Of a stretch of DNA of 64,000 bases, positions 31,759 through 42,936 are shown piece by piece. How positions within the stretch are numbered: position 1 is the first letter of the stretch; each line of letters begins with the position of its first letter. Location: the NCBI GenBank assembly GCA_018257865.1, contig JAEUBA010000030.1:124001-188000 (forward strand), written 5' to 3'. The notes beneath the pieces were generated by a model. The model was not told the origin of the DNA and did not search any database. It worked only from the letters and a program-made list of their open reading frames with translations. The position numbers were made by a program, and so were the translations under genes. Source of the DNA: Stereocaulon alpinum (taxonomy: Eukaryota > Ascomycota > Lecanoromycetes > Lecanorales > Stereocaulaceae).

Positions 31759-34700
31759 ATGACAAACGAGAGACCACGATCGTCTGCTTCATACGCATAC
31801 TATTCTTTTCCCCCAACCCCCGATCGAGCTTCTCCTCCTGAGAGCTCAAAAGCGTCATCAAAACAAACTTCACCCAAAACAGCACATACCTCTAAGAGTA
31901 TGGCTCCATCACCCGCGGCGGGCAAGACGCCTGCCAAAGCCCCGTCGACCCCTACAAAGTCCGGTAAGAATCCCGCGTCGAGTTCAACGTCCAAGCTTGG
32001 TAAGTCGTCAAGTGTTGGCGACTCAGACCAAGACACCACGAAATCGGCCACTGATACCGCGCAAGGCGCTGCTGGTGGTGCTGCAGACAAAGCCAAGGAC
32101 TCAGCTCCTTCCGACACAAAGTCACCTAAGCTTCCACCTCGGCCAAAAGCCGGTGGAACGCCTCAGACTGGACGACCAAAGCCACCTAAGCTCGACAAGA
32201 AGCCTGCGGAAGATACCAAGAAGCAGGCCGAAGATACTGCCGAAGAAGGCGGCGACAAGATCAATCTGAAAGACAATGATCCAGCCGACGAAGCCGACAA
32301 CGAAGAGAGCGAAAATCCTGTAGGCAAAGTCAGCCAGGCAGGGAATGAAACCGGCGAAGAGGCCAGCTCAGCCGTATCAACAGTCGAAGACGAAGGCGAG
32401 GAAGGCGAGGAAGCCGTCGGTGGTGCCAAGGAGACTGCTGAAGACAAAGTTGAGGATACTGACGCACCTGACACCGAAGGAGCTGAAGACACCGCAGAGG
32501 AAACCGCTGACGACGCAACCGGTGGTGCCGCTGGTGCTGCCAAGGGTGCTGCTGGCAAAGCCGCCGGTAAAGCCAAGGGTGCTGGAGAGAAGGCCACCAA
32601 TGGCGATGTCCAAGGCGCTGCTGATGAGGCTAAAGAAGGTGCAGAAGATACAGCAGGTGAAGCCAAGGAAGGTGCAGAAGACGCAGCTGGTAAGGCTCAA
32701 GAAGGGGCTGAAGGGGCTGCTCCTGATGGTGTCGAAGAGGGTGTTGATGGCGCCAAAGATACTGCTGAAGGTGCCGCTGATGAAGCCACTAACGGCCTTC
32801 CTGATCTTTCAGTGCTCAAGGGCCTCAAAGTTGGCGAGGGTGGAGAGATCCTTGGCGATGATGGCGAGGCAATAGGACAGCTTGATGAAGGCGACCCAGA
32901 AGACCTCGTCGGTCAAGAGATTGGCGATGACGGAGAGATTCTGGACGAAGACGGAGATGTCATTGGTCGGGCCAGCGTACTCCCAGACAAGGCCAAAGAG
33001 CTTGCCGACAAAGGCAAGAAAGAACTCCCAGGCCTCAATGTTCTAGAAGGTCTCGAGGTCGATGAGAACGGCGACATTCTAGGCCCCGACGGCAGCCCGC
33101 TCGGTAAGCTCACCGAAGGAAACCCAGAAGACCTTGCTGGCATGACACTCAACGACAAGGGTGAGATCCTCGATGAGGATGGAGATGTCGTCGGTCGAGC
33201 TGAGGTCGTACCTGAAGCCGCGGGCAAGTTGGAAGAGGGTGCGGAGGGTGCGGAAGGCGCTGCTGACGAGGCTGGCGAAGCTGCTGGCGAGGCTGGCGAA
33301 GCTGCTGGCGAGGCTGGCGAAGCTGCTGGAGGACTCACACCCGACGTCTCCATCCTTCAAGGAAAGAAGGTCAACAAGAAGGGCAAGATTCTTGACGATG
33401 AGGGCGAGCCAATCGGTCAGCTCACTGAAGGTTCCGACCTCAAGGAGTGCGCCGGCAAGATCCCCAATGAAAAGGGTCTGATCATCAATGATGACGGTGA
33501 CATTGTCGGCAAAGTCGAAGTCGTTCCCGGAGACGCCGCAAACGAGGCCATGAAGGCTCTACACCCAGAGCTCTTGGATGAAGCCAAGGACACCGCAGAA
33601 GGTGCAGAGGAGGGAGCACCTGACGCCGAAGAGGGAGAGGTTCCTCAATTACCGGGTCTTGACATATTGGAAGGTCTCAAGGTGAACAAGAAGGGCGAGG
33701 TCCTGAACGAAGATGGCGAACCTATTGCTAGAGTCTCCGAGGGAGAGATCACCGAGCTGGCTGGCAAGAAGATCAATGCCAACGGCGAGGTTCTCGACAA
33801 GGAAGGGAATGTTATCGGCAAGGTCGAATTGATCCCAGAAGCATTCCCAGACGTTCCTCAGGATGACGCCGAAAAACCCAAGCTTCCAGGACTCGACATC
33901 TTGGAAGGCCTGAAGGTCAACAAGAAGGGAGAAGTTGTCAATGAAGATGGCGAGCCCATTGCCCGCGTTTCCGAAGGCGAGCTTAAGGACCTTATTGGCA
34001 AAAAGATCAACGACAAGGGCGAAGTACTCGATGCCGAGGGCAACGTCATCGGCAAAGTCGAGTTGATTCCGGAGGCCTTCCCTGACGCTGAGCCCGAAGA
34101 AGAGCAGGGACCTGACTTTTCGGCATTGGAAGACTACAAAGTCAACAAGAATGGTGACGTCGTTAATGAAGACGGTGAGACGCTTGCCAAGCTAGTCGAG
34201 GGCGACCTTGAGGCTTGTAAGGGCAAGAAAATCAATGCTAAGGGTGAAGTCGTTGACAAGGAAGGTAACGTCCTCGGCAGAGTCGAGCTCATACCTGCAG
34301 AAGGTGAAGGTGAAGGTGAAGGTGAGGCCGAACAGGATGCCGGCCCAGAGCTGCCACCACTTTCAATCTTGGAGGGCCTGAAGTGCAACAAGTCTGGCAA
34401 GATCGTCGACGCCGAAGGCAACCCAGTGGGTGAGCTCATCGAAGGCGATCCCAAGAAACTTGCCAAGATGGGCGCCCAGTGTGATGATCAAGGTCAATTC
34501 TGGGACGGCAAGGGACATGTCATCGGTAGAGCCCAGACTCTGCCTCAAGGAGACGATGAAGAGGAAGCACCATTCGCAGGCCTCGAGGGTCTGATTGTTG
34601 TCCCTGACGGATGGGTTGAGGACGAGAACAAGAACAAGGTCGGTATCTTGACGGAAGGTGATCCCAAGAAGCTGGTCGGCCGAGCTGTGGACGAGGACGG

Positions 34701-36543
34701 AGACGTTCTTGATAAGCGTGGCAATGTTGTTGGCCATGCTGACCGCTATGAAGAGCCTGAGGAGGAGGAGGAACAGAAGCCCGACCTGTCGATCTTGGAG
34801 GGCAAGCCTGTCAACAAGCAAGGTAATGTCATTGGTGACGAGGGTGTACCAATCGGCCGTCTCGTTGAAGGCAATGCCAAGGAGCTTGCTGGCCGAAAAT
34901 GTGACGCTGAAGGCCAGATATACAACGATACTGGTAAAGTCGTCGGCCGCTGTGAGGTCATTCCAGAGAACGAGCGTGAAGCCAAGCCTGAAGGACCATT
35001 TGCCGGCCTCAATGGCTGCGTCGTTGTCAAAGACGGCATGGTTGAAGACGAAGATGGCAACACTGTTGGTGTCGTTGTTGAGGGTGACCCTAAGCGACTT
35101 GTTGGCCGTGCTGTCGATGAGGATGGGGATATCATCGATAAATACGGCAACGTCAAAGGTCACGCCGAGCCATACGATGAGCCTGACGAAGAGATTGCAG
35201 ATCTGTCTTCTCTGGAGGGCAAGGTCGTCAATAAGGCTGGCAACGTGGTCGATGAGCATGGAACTATCTTTGGTCGCATTAAGGAAGGCGATCCAGCAGA
35301 GTTAGCCGGCAAGAAGGTCGATGGCCAAGGTCAGATCTGGAACGACAATGGCAAAGTCATTGGTCAGGCTGAGCTCCTCCCTGGCGGTGGTACCCAGAAG
35401 CCGGAAGGGGCATTTGCAGGCTGGGAGAATCTTGTGGTGGCCAAGGACGGTATGGTCACAGACGCTGCCGGTCAGATCGTTGGCAAGCTCGACGATGAGT
35501 CTATGCCCAATGCGGAGAAGCTCCTAGGCCGCAAAGTCGATGAAGATGGCGAGATCCTTGACAAGGCCGGCAATAGTATCGGCAAGGCGATTCGATGGTC
35601 ACCCGAAGAGAAGGAGCGGCACGTGAACCCCATGTCTGGCCACAAAGTGAATAAAGATGGTGAAGTGCGGGACGAGAATGGTGAATTACTTGGAATGGTC
35701 ACTGACGGTCATCTTCCAACACTTGTCGGTCTTGAGGTTGACGACAACGGTTACGTTATCGACAACGACGGCAACAAGGTTGGCGAGTGTACTCTAATGC
35801 AGAACCTCCAAGAGGACCAAGGTCCAACGGAGGACGAGATTAAGAAGGCACATGACGCCGAGCTCGCAAAGAAGATGAACAGCATTGTGCAACAAACACT
35901 TGAGAAGATGCAGCCCATCTGCAAGCAAATCACTGACGTAAGTTTCGCCAACCACCTCGATTTTCCCCTACGCACACTTCCTCTACGTACATCAAGCTAA
36001 CAACACCCACAGCACATGGAGAAAGCAGACCGCACACCAAAAGAAGAGCTCGATGAAGAAGAACTAGTCAAAAACGTCAAGCCCCTAATCGAAGAAGGCG
36101 GCCGCATTCTCTCAGAATGCAACGGCTCACTCCGCGGCCTCGACCCCGACGGCTCCATCGCCGCAAACGCAAAAGCCCGCTCCCAATCCGGTGAAGCAAC
36201 GCCTGAAGAGCACCAGCTCGCCAACTCCCTAAAAGACCTCACCTCTACAGTCGTCACAACCATCGAGAATGCAAAGAAGAAGCTCGCAGACATGCCTCAC
36301 GCAAAGAAAGAGCTGAACCCACTCTGGTACCTCCTCTCGGAGCCACTCTTCCAGATCATCGCCGCAGTCGGTCTCCTACTCTCCGGTGTACTGGGTCTAG
36401 TCGGCAAACTCCTAAACGGTCTCGGCCTCGGCGGTCTCGTCAACGGTCTGCTAGGTGGCCTAGGCATCGACAAGCTACTCGGCGGCCTGGGACTAGGTAG
36501 CATAGGGAAGTCGCTAGGTCTAGGCGGTGGTAAGAAGAAGTAA
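31759..36543 (+). CDS. Giant LEA-like protein with 13 DUF3659 repeats and DUF6987-like C-terminus
   Basis: A 1569 aa hydrophilic repeat protein, two exons (31759-35937, 36013-36543). The first 345 residues are disordered, Ser/Pro/Lys-rich, then LEA-like with EGAEDTAGEAKEGAEDAAGK repeats. Residues about 347-1347 form 13 tandem units of 65-75 residues of the DUF3659 type: each has LxVLxGLKVNKxGEVxxEDG, then GxLxEG, and a second half GKKINxxGEVLDxEGNVIGK. The second exon continues as a helical region (LVKNVKPLIEEGGRILSECN, LANSLKDLTSTVVTTIENAK) and ends in a Gly/Leu-rich hydrophobic stretch (IIAAVGLLLSGVLGLVGKLL, then GLGLG units) closed by GGGKKK. Members of this fungal family are called LEA-domain or septal-pore/Woronin-type matrix proteins, but function is not established. 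The ATG at 31759 is first in frame; 31900 is a possible later start. Codons are strongly biased, suggesting high expression. Confidence 0.9.
33268..33330 (+). repeat. Three 21-nt repeats encoding AGEAAGE
   Basis: Three consecutive copies of GAGGCTGGCGAAGCTGCTGG(C) lie between DUF3659 units 2 and 3. Perfect identity marks a young, slippage-prone minisatellite. Confidence 0.85.
34300..34327 (+). repeat. GAAGGT hexanucleotide microsatellite (Glu-Gly)n
   Basis: About four and a half GAAGGT copies encode a Glu-Gly run in the linker after DUF3659 unit 6. Confidence 0.8.
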
Positions 36544-37356
36544 TCGGTCTACGCTCCTGCACATTATCCAAATCGGTCAAAATTGCGCGAATGACATCTT
36601 ACATACTTTAGCATTTGATGTGAGCTGGGGGATTAATTCACAAAAAGGGTGTTGAGTTTTCTTGTCATGTTCAGCGTGTTAAATGCATAGTCTCCTCTTG
36701 TCATAATAGCCGTGTAAAATATCTCAATTCACTAGCTTAATACGTCGCCTCTTGCCTACATGCATTGACTTGCACCTTAATTGCACCCTCTACTAAACAT
36801 TGTTGCAAATACTCAAAGTGCATCGAGCCTACCATTGTCACTTTACCCGAAAACACAGGAAATTGGAATTCAACTACTGTTTCTACGATATGAGGTTGTT
36901 GAGGATCTTCGCCACCCAACTAACTATCGACCGTTGAGAAGCGTTCGGCTCAGTGGAGATTAGGAAATCGCCAGAAAAGGAAAGGGCGAGGCCCTGCTTA
37001 TCAGGACCCTGAAGCACTACGACCACTATAAACACTATACGTAACGGGACTACTGTGCAACAGCTGCAAAGTCAATTTGTACATCGAGATGTTCCATTCA
37101 CGTGTTTTAGTTGTAGGTGGATTCGTTAATGTCGTTTGCATGGTAGATAGGGCCACTGGTCTACAGTGGTGACGGGGTATGTACAGCGCTTTGGAGGGAA
37201 TGTCGCATGTTGAATGGACGTCTCCATGGTCTTGCTAAGGAAACCCGAATGCTTTTAGTATGAAATTCTGGCTGATGCGAATTCTTCTCATGCCAAGAGT
37301 CCGCTTCTTCAGATCGCTTGCAACTGGTCACAGCAACTATCGATACCGTCTTCCTT
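36544..37356. other. Convergent 3' flanks, no supported gene
   Basis: This 0.8 kb contains the 3' ends of the DUF3659 and phosphotransferase genes. It is AT-richer, with only short unsupported frames. Confidence 0.5.
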
Positions 37357-39014
37357 CTAGTCGCCCTTCTGTGGAATCCTGCCATTCAACACTGGCTTCT
37401 CAACGACTGAGCCATTCATGGCACCTTTTTCGCGTACATTGGTCTGATTAGGAGCCGGTTTCTTTGTGATGGTGAGACAATTGATGCCCAGGTAGGCACA
37501 GATGCTGTTTATGACCAAAAGAGCCCACCGGAAGTATGCAACCACGGCAAAAACAAAGTATGCCCGTAGATACCAAAGCTCAGTAAAGGCACTAACTGCG
37601 GGTAGCCCAAGGAGTGGTAGATTGCCCAAGACTGCGCCTCCAACTAAGGGGACGAGCATAACGGTCCAATAGGGGAATGGTTGCCGTGTCAGGTGCGCCA
37701 GTATAATCTTCGTAGTCATGCGACCAAAGACGAATGACATTGTGAGGCAGAAGAGGACCAGCCTATTTTCCCGCATCAAGGTCGAGTGCGGCGAGTAGAG
37801 CCAAGCGCCGATTGCTAACGTGTAGACGATGATCGGTGTCCATTCTAGGAAGACCGGAGCCACGGGGAGGCCCTGCGCGCGACGAGCTTTGACGACATTG
37901 TACACACATGCTGGAAGATGGGCGATGAAGAACGTCAACAGTATAATAGGTATCCATAAGTCGATCATTGAAGATTCCCCAAAGATCTCATAGTGGCCGA
38001 ATAATTCCGCAACAGGGTGGTGCCAGATTCCAGGTCCATAGTAGCCGGCCATGATCATCAGCGTACAAGCTAGTATCAGTCCCTCTGCGGTCATGTGAGC
38101 GAGCTCAAAGGCGATGAGTGGACCATCATACCTGTTGGGCCATTGAAGTATCCAAGGTAAAGGGTGTGCGTGTGATATGTTTCCCAGGTAGAGAAGAACA
38201 TGGGTAGGCAGGGTACCAGAGCTGTGAAGACACCCTTCTTTGTCGGCCCCAGGCCCATCGCAGCCGTTTCACATAAGCTTGCTAGCGTACAGTTCAAAGA
38301 ATCAATACCATGACTATTTGGCTATTAGCACTTAATGCATTGTCCGTACAAGAGACCAAACATACTCAAACAGTTCGCCTAGTCCACTGGACTGGCCGGT
38401 TCTTCGTGCTTGCTTGCCATCGACGTTGTCCATGGTCGAGTACCTGGCATCGCATTCGTATCAGCCCCCAGTCTCCAGATGTTCCAGTCCTCCTTCAAAG
38501 CTCACATCCATAACCCGAAAGCAAAGCTATAGTACACCCATGACGGACCCTAGGTCATGCTTAGTATCCTACGTATGTAGTCCACCGGGGCACGCCATGA
38601 AGAGTGGGATTATCCTACCGGTCCGACCAGATCCGGGATGAATATCTCCAAGCATATGACATTGGTGAGGATGAAGAAGAACCCCAGGAGGGTCACCATG
38701 TTTGGGGCAAGCCATAGCGGCAGGAGTTCGACGAAGGCGTTCCACTGTTGAGTATTGATTCGTTACTTGTCCAAGTTGAGATAGAATGGTATTGGCGTAC
38801 ATAGTATTGCAGTATGTATTTCGAGATTAGAGACTTGTCAACGCTCGAATACTTGTAGGACTTGAGGTGAACGAGAGCCTCTTCAGAGACGCACTCGTGG
38901 GCAGCGGTGCCTAGAGATAGTAGAGATGTTAGCCATTTCCGTCAAGAATATGAGGAATGTTATATGAGAGCGAAGGTAGGGAGAAGGAGCCCTGTTCGAC
39001 GTACTCGTCTTCAT
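37357..39014 (-). CDS. Diacylglycerol choline/ethanolaminephosphotransferase (CDP-alcohol type)
   Basis: A 425 aa ER/Golgi membrane enzyme of the Kennedy pathway, transferring phosphocholine or phosphoethanolamine from its CDP ester to diacylglycerol. Seven exons: 39014-39005 (10 nt), 38910-38801, 38744-38619, 38549-38506 (44 nt), 38443-38366, 38313-38132 and 38084-37357. The full CDP-alcohol signature DGx2ARx8Gx3Dx3D is present at residues 105-127 (DGKQARRTGQSSGLGELFDH then GID). Family landmarks are LKSYKYSSVDKSLISKYILQ, ELLPLWLAPNMVTLLGFF, and STWETYHTHTLYLGYFNGPT followed after splicing by EG. About eight to ten membrane helices follow. The 10 nt start exon (MKT + A) with donor GTACGT is the only upstream ATG I find that keeps phase. 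Cpt1 and Ept1 cannot be told apart here. Confidence 0.9.
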
Positions 39015-39142
39015 TTCCCCCCTGTCGTTTATCTGATGTGGACTTTCGCCTTCGTACAATGGGAGCAGTGACATGAAAAGTTTCAAGAGATCCTTCACCG
39101 CATGGTTCACTAGAATCACTCTGCACTAGCTTCATTCAAGGC

Positions 39143-39634
39143 ATGTACGATTGGAGAGTAGGTGTCCTTGATGTTCAAAGTCCAAGTATTGGGGAAAGTC
39201 TTGCACCCTGTATCCCAGATCCGAGTTATCTCCGAGGCCTGCGGAGATCTCAGCCCACCTGCCTCTCCTCGCTCTCTACTCGAGCCACTGAGGCAACATA
39301 CTGCCGTTCTACTTTCGACAAGTGGTCAAAGCTGTTGGGAACCTCGAAGGAGCGAAAAGATATCATGAATTGTAAGGAACGCTTCAAGATGATCTACCCT
39401 TTGTATTGTAGTGGTTTCAAGACATCACCTGAGTGTCCAACAACGAAGGAGCTTGAAGTACATATGGCCCAATTGAGTATCAAGATATGGTATGTGCTAT
39501 CTGGCAGAGGGCTTTCCCCTTGGATTGCGAGGGATGTGCTAAAAAAAAACCAATTCTGGAAACGCCTCTCCAATGCCGCTAAATGTCGCAAGTCTGCTAC
39601 GATTTACAGCTCATCCTTCTGCGGCCTCCATTGA
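39143..39634 (+). CDS. Open frame of unknown coding status, overlapping ero1 3' end
   Basis: A 163-codon ATG frame with fairly protein-like composition (for example LGTSKERKDIMNCKERFKMI). Its end overlaps the 3' end of ero1 on the other strand by 31 bp. No domain is recognised and there is no clear codon bias. It lies in the gap between two minus-strand genes, so it may simply be ero1 3' flank read backwards. Confidence 0.15.
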   Translation: MYDWRVGVLDVQSPSIGESLAPCIPDPSYLRGLRRSQPTCLSSLSTRATEATYCRSTFDKWSKLLGTSKERKDIMNCKERFKMIYPLYCSGFKTSPECPTTKELEVHMAQLSIKIWYVLSGRGLSPWIARDVLKKNQFWKRLSNAAKCRKSATIYSSSFCGLH

Positions 39635-41418
39635 AACTCCCAGCTCCTCTCTGGAATCGGCAGCCCCAGCCAAAAACTCCAGAGCCTTGACAACTCTATA
39701 ACAATGATCCTGAACATTCTAGGGGGGATTGAGATCCAAGACTTCAGTACGTATATGTATGTACGCCAGACCAGGTTCCATTCATCGCGGAAGATTTCCG
39801 AAATGGTTTGATCCGAGTGGAAATCTGGCTCTTCTTCCTCGTCGAACAGGGCGTCAGATTCAAAATCTGGTGCTATGGCTCCTTTGGCTTCGGGATGGTC
39901 TTTCATTTTCGCAGGTGGCTTCTGTCTGTTTGGATCTGAGATGCTGGGAATAGTCGTCTCGGCGACCATATCGCGCATCTTATTCAAGGCAGTAAGACTG
40001 CTTGAGACACGGTCAAGGGTGTTCACTAACGCAACCAATTCCGTCCTTCGAAGTGGTGGGTTCTCGCCATTCTTAAGCTCGTCATATTCGAAGAGCACCT
40101 TGAGAGCTGTACCATATCCCACAGTCTGCAGCTTGCCCCATAATCTGCACTTATCACATCCCACGCAGTCCATCAGCCGGCTAACGTTGCGGAAGCGATT
40201 GCGGAAGTCTTCTTTTAGATCTCCACTGACGTCAGGATCTTGGAACATAGTGTTCTCATCAAATATCCGTGGGTAACTCGCGGCTGTATTTGCAAGTTGC
40301 AGTATTTTATTTTTGGTGTCTCTGTTCTGGGATGGGTCGCCGGAGCAAAAGGTGTAGTTTTTCAGATAGGTACGGAGCTTTGTGACGGCGCGGAGGAGGA
40401 TGGCGTAGTCGAAGTAAAGGTTTGACACTCGCTCAGGGTGTGTAGCTAGGCGGTCTCGGTAGCATTGGAGGTTGGGACCCCATTTTCCAGTGGTTTGGTT
40501 TAGGTAGTCGAAGCAGATGTGTGTGGACACAGAGGCGTGCATACCGCTTACGATGCGGTAGAAGACACGCTTTTCGAGGCATTCATCGTCGAGCTCTAAG
40601 TCGTTAGATGGAGCGTTCTTTTGTATGATGGTTCGGAGATCGTTCGCTGCTTGGAACGGGTTCGCAGAGGCCGCTTTGGCTGTTGGGCCAGATAGCTGCG
40701 ATTCTTTTGGGAAGCAGTTCTCCTTGTATATAGCATCCCATACAGCACTTCCTGCGTAGCCAGTAAATCTCTCCGGGTTGTCCACCAAGCTTACATAGTC
40801 TCCTTTCGCAGTTGCACTTTCATCTTCTGGTACACAGTAGTCTCGGTCGTCACACTCGTCGTCGTACTCGACCACACAGCTCTCCCCAACATCTTCACCC
40901 AAGTCACCTTGTAATGGCCGCTGCTCACCCCTCTCCTTTTGCAATTGCCGACCCGGATGCGCGGCTTTTGGACCTTCTAATTTACTCAGCTCTTCTGCTC
41001 TCCATATTACTGGTACATCTTTTTCATCCTCTAGCGTATCCACTTTACAGGCTATATTCCCACATGTACCCGTCTCGTCGTCCCAGGCTCTCACAGGGCA
41101 TTGCTGATCGAATAGATTTAGTCGGTAGTAGGCGAAAAAGTCGGTCGATTGCGTGATTGATTTCAAATAGGGCGAAACAGCGCTATTGAGTGTGTCTAGG
41201 GCAGAGTAGGAGGCACAGGCGTCGGAGACAATTGCGGTTGGGTCGATCTTATGGGTTATTAGTTGAGGGTACATTTGTTTCGACTGACAAGGCAGGCTGC
41301 TTACGGCGCAAACCTCTTCTGAGGAGGGCTTGGAGAGAGTGCTAGTGGTAGCTTTGGCACGCACTTGTCCGAATAGGAAGAAGAAGGCGAGGTAGAAGTC
41401 CCTTGCGGCGGGCCGCAT
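39604..41418 (-). CDS. ero1: ER oxidoreductin Ero1 with C-terminal KDEL
   Basis: The FAD-dependent sulfhydryl oxidase that reoxidises protein disulfide isomerase in the ER lumen, 585 aa. Exons are 41418-41305 and 41247-39604. The start MRPAARDFYLAFFFLFGQVR is a signal peptide. The shuttle pair CGNIAC falls at residues 100-105, the inner redox site is CVGCDKCRLWGKLQTVGYGT, and the FAD region includes FTGYAGSAVWDAIYKENCF and HASVSTHICFDYLN. The intron of 57 bp (GTAAGC to ATAAG) is a multiple of three without stops, so it can be mistaken for coding; removing it restores EEVCAIDPTAIVSDACASYS, conserved in the family. The tail is unusual: a hydrophobic, Trp-rich segment (RLWSFWLGLPIP) is followed by QKDEL at the very end, a canonical ER retrieval signal. 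Yeast Ero1 lacks such a signal. Confidence 0.95.
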   Translation of the reverse strand: MRPAARDFYLAFFFLFGQVRAKATTSTLSKPSSEEVCAVSSLPCQSKQMYPQLITHKIDPTAIVSDACASYSALDTLNSAVSPYLKSITQSTDFFAYYRLNLFDQQCPVRAWDDETGTCGNIACKVDTLEDEKDVPVIWRAEELSKLEGPKAAHPGRQLQKERGEQRPLQGDLGEDVGESCVVEYDDECDDRDYCVPEDESATAKGDYVSLVDNPERFTGYAGSAVWDAIYKENCFPKESQLSGPTAKAASANPFQAANDLRTIIQKNAPSNDLELDDECLEKRVFYRIVSGMHASVSTHICFDYLNQTTGKWGPNLQCYRDRLATHPERVSNLYFDYAILLRAVTKLRTYLKNYTFCSGDPSQNRDTKNKILQLANTAASYPRIFDENTMFQDPDVSGDLKEDFRNRFRNVSRLMDCVGCDKCRLWGKLQTVGYGTALKVLFEYDELKNGENPPLRRTELVALVNTLDRVSSSLTALNKMRDMVAETTIPSISDPNRQKPPAKMKDHPEAKGAIAPDFESDALFDEEEEPDFHSDQTISEIFRDEWNLVWRTYIYVLKSWISIPPRMFRIIVIELSRLWSFWLGLPIPERSWEFQWRPQKDEL

Positions 41419-42936
41419 GATGGCGGCTCTCTGAGTCTGCGCAATATGAAAAGAACAGAGACGAAAGAGCGTTCTGATTCTATTGAGGAATTCGATCCAT
41501 ATCTGGCGAAGAATTGGTGGTCGTGGTCCAACTCTCTCCTTCCGTTGGTAAGCACATGTGTCCGTTGGTAAGCTGCTTACGAAGGGCTATGGGCATCTTA
41601 CTATGTGAAAGCCAACAAGGAGCGACCTTCAAAGCTCCATCGTAGTAGGGACAAATGGACAAATGGACAAAGCGCAGGTGAAATAAGAATCTTGAAGAGG
41701 AATATGTACAATGAAGTATGTGGCCTTTTTTGGGCGTGACGCATAGTCAGGCCAGGTACAGAATCACTACTGGTCCGCTACTTTGCATTGGCGCGTTTAA
41801 GGTTGTTCCGCCACTCTAAAAGGAAACCATTAGGGCAACAACCTACCATGAAAGCTTCTGTTTTTGGGCGACGTCCAACACGTAGTGCGACTGATGAGAG
41901 TTGCGATGCTGGAGCAGAGATCTCGCAAATAGCAAGATCTTCGAGAGGAAGAGCGGCTTAATCCTACCAGATACGACAGTGTGAGGAGTCTGAAGTATTG
42001 GCATTGAACAATCAAAACATCTCAGGGCGAGATTGTGCTAGAATTCGTTACTAGGCGCAGCGCTCATCCCAAACAAAGCATACATCATTGCGATCGAACT
42101 AGCCACAGACCAAACAGAGAATTGACGAACATGGCTTCCAGATAGCTCGGACAGCGTGACAAGTTTTCAGTTCACGATCAAAGCCTCTAGGACCTCGACC
42201 GAGTACGTGCAGAGCCACAAGAAGAGGATGATTCGAGCCGAGTACCTGCCAGTAGAAATGTTCTGATCGTACATTGGACGTGGTGTAATCGAAGCTATTC
42301 AGTCACTAACAGAAGCATGGTTCGATGGTGATGAGAAAATCGATGTCTCGCCATCAGGGTTGAGGACACGCAAGCTGCGCCGAGGGAAGCGTTGACCCAA
42401 GCCATTCACTTTTATAACAAGAACAAGACGCGACAAGATACTTTGCAGTAATGCAGCAAGTTTGAAAACAGTGTGGAGCAAGAGGTTTCGTCTCCCGATA
42501 TGATGTGGAGGCTATGTGTCTCACTGTTATCAGCCTCTGGAGCTGGCTGATTGATTTGAAAATGTTGACATGCAATAGAGGATGTCTCAAGGGCAAAGTG
42601 ATGAGCAGCAGGTATATTGGCCATACAAACTGATATGCGTCTAGATGGTGTCATAGAAGACCAAATGGATACAGAGTCCAATGTACATTCAACGATATGA
42701 CACCATGTACTCGACTCTGTTCGATTGCTCCAATGATGTTGCAGCATTTTGCTTTAGGGTCTGGAGACTATGGCTCTTCCGGCTCTCTTTCCCTTTCCAC
42801 CCAGCGTCGGAGTGCTGCATGGTCCAGACGACTGCTAAAGGGGCGAGCGACTGCTGGTGGCAATTTCGACTCACTTTCCCATTCACATTTTCATGGGCTT
42901 GCCATTTCCGTGACCGATCTATGCCTACTGCGTCGC
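41419..42936. other. Intergenic, no supported gene
   Basis: A 1.5 kb gap between ero1 (upstream side) and the 3' end of cia2. The first few hundred bases should be the ero1 promoter. Several short minus-strand frames at 42299-42747 show no coding bias or domain. Confidence 0.45.

Larger units (their letters stand above)
32798..35806 (+). repeat. Tandem array of 13 DUF3659 units
   Basis: Units average about 230 nt. Units 4 and 5 (near 33655-34085) are nearly identical in protein, including LDILEGLKVNKKGEV and NVIGKVELIPEAFPD, pointing to recent duplication. Units 8, 10 and 12 form a second subtype beginning PFAGL or AFAGW and ending GHAD/GHAE/GKAI, alternating with the LSxLEG subtype. This suggests a duplicated two-unit block. 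Confidence 0.85.

Noticed and set aside
32163..32700. Long open frames on both strands across the LEA-like region
   Set aside because: Low-complexity Ala/Glu/Lys coding sequence produces Ser/Ala/Pro shadow frames; only the 31759-35937 frame has the repeat domains.
42299..42747. Cluster of minus-strand frames between ero1 and cia2
   Set aside because: Three overlapping frames with no domain, no conserved splice sites and no codon bias.
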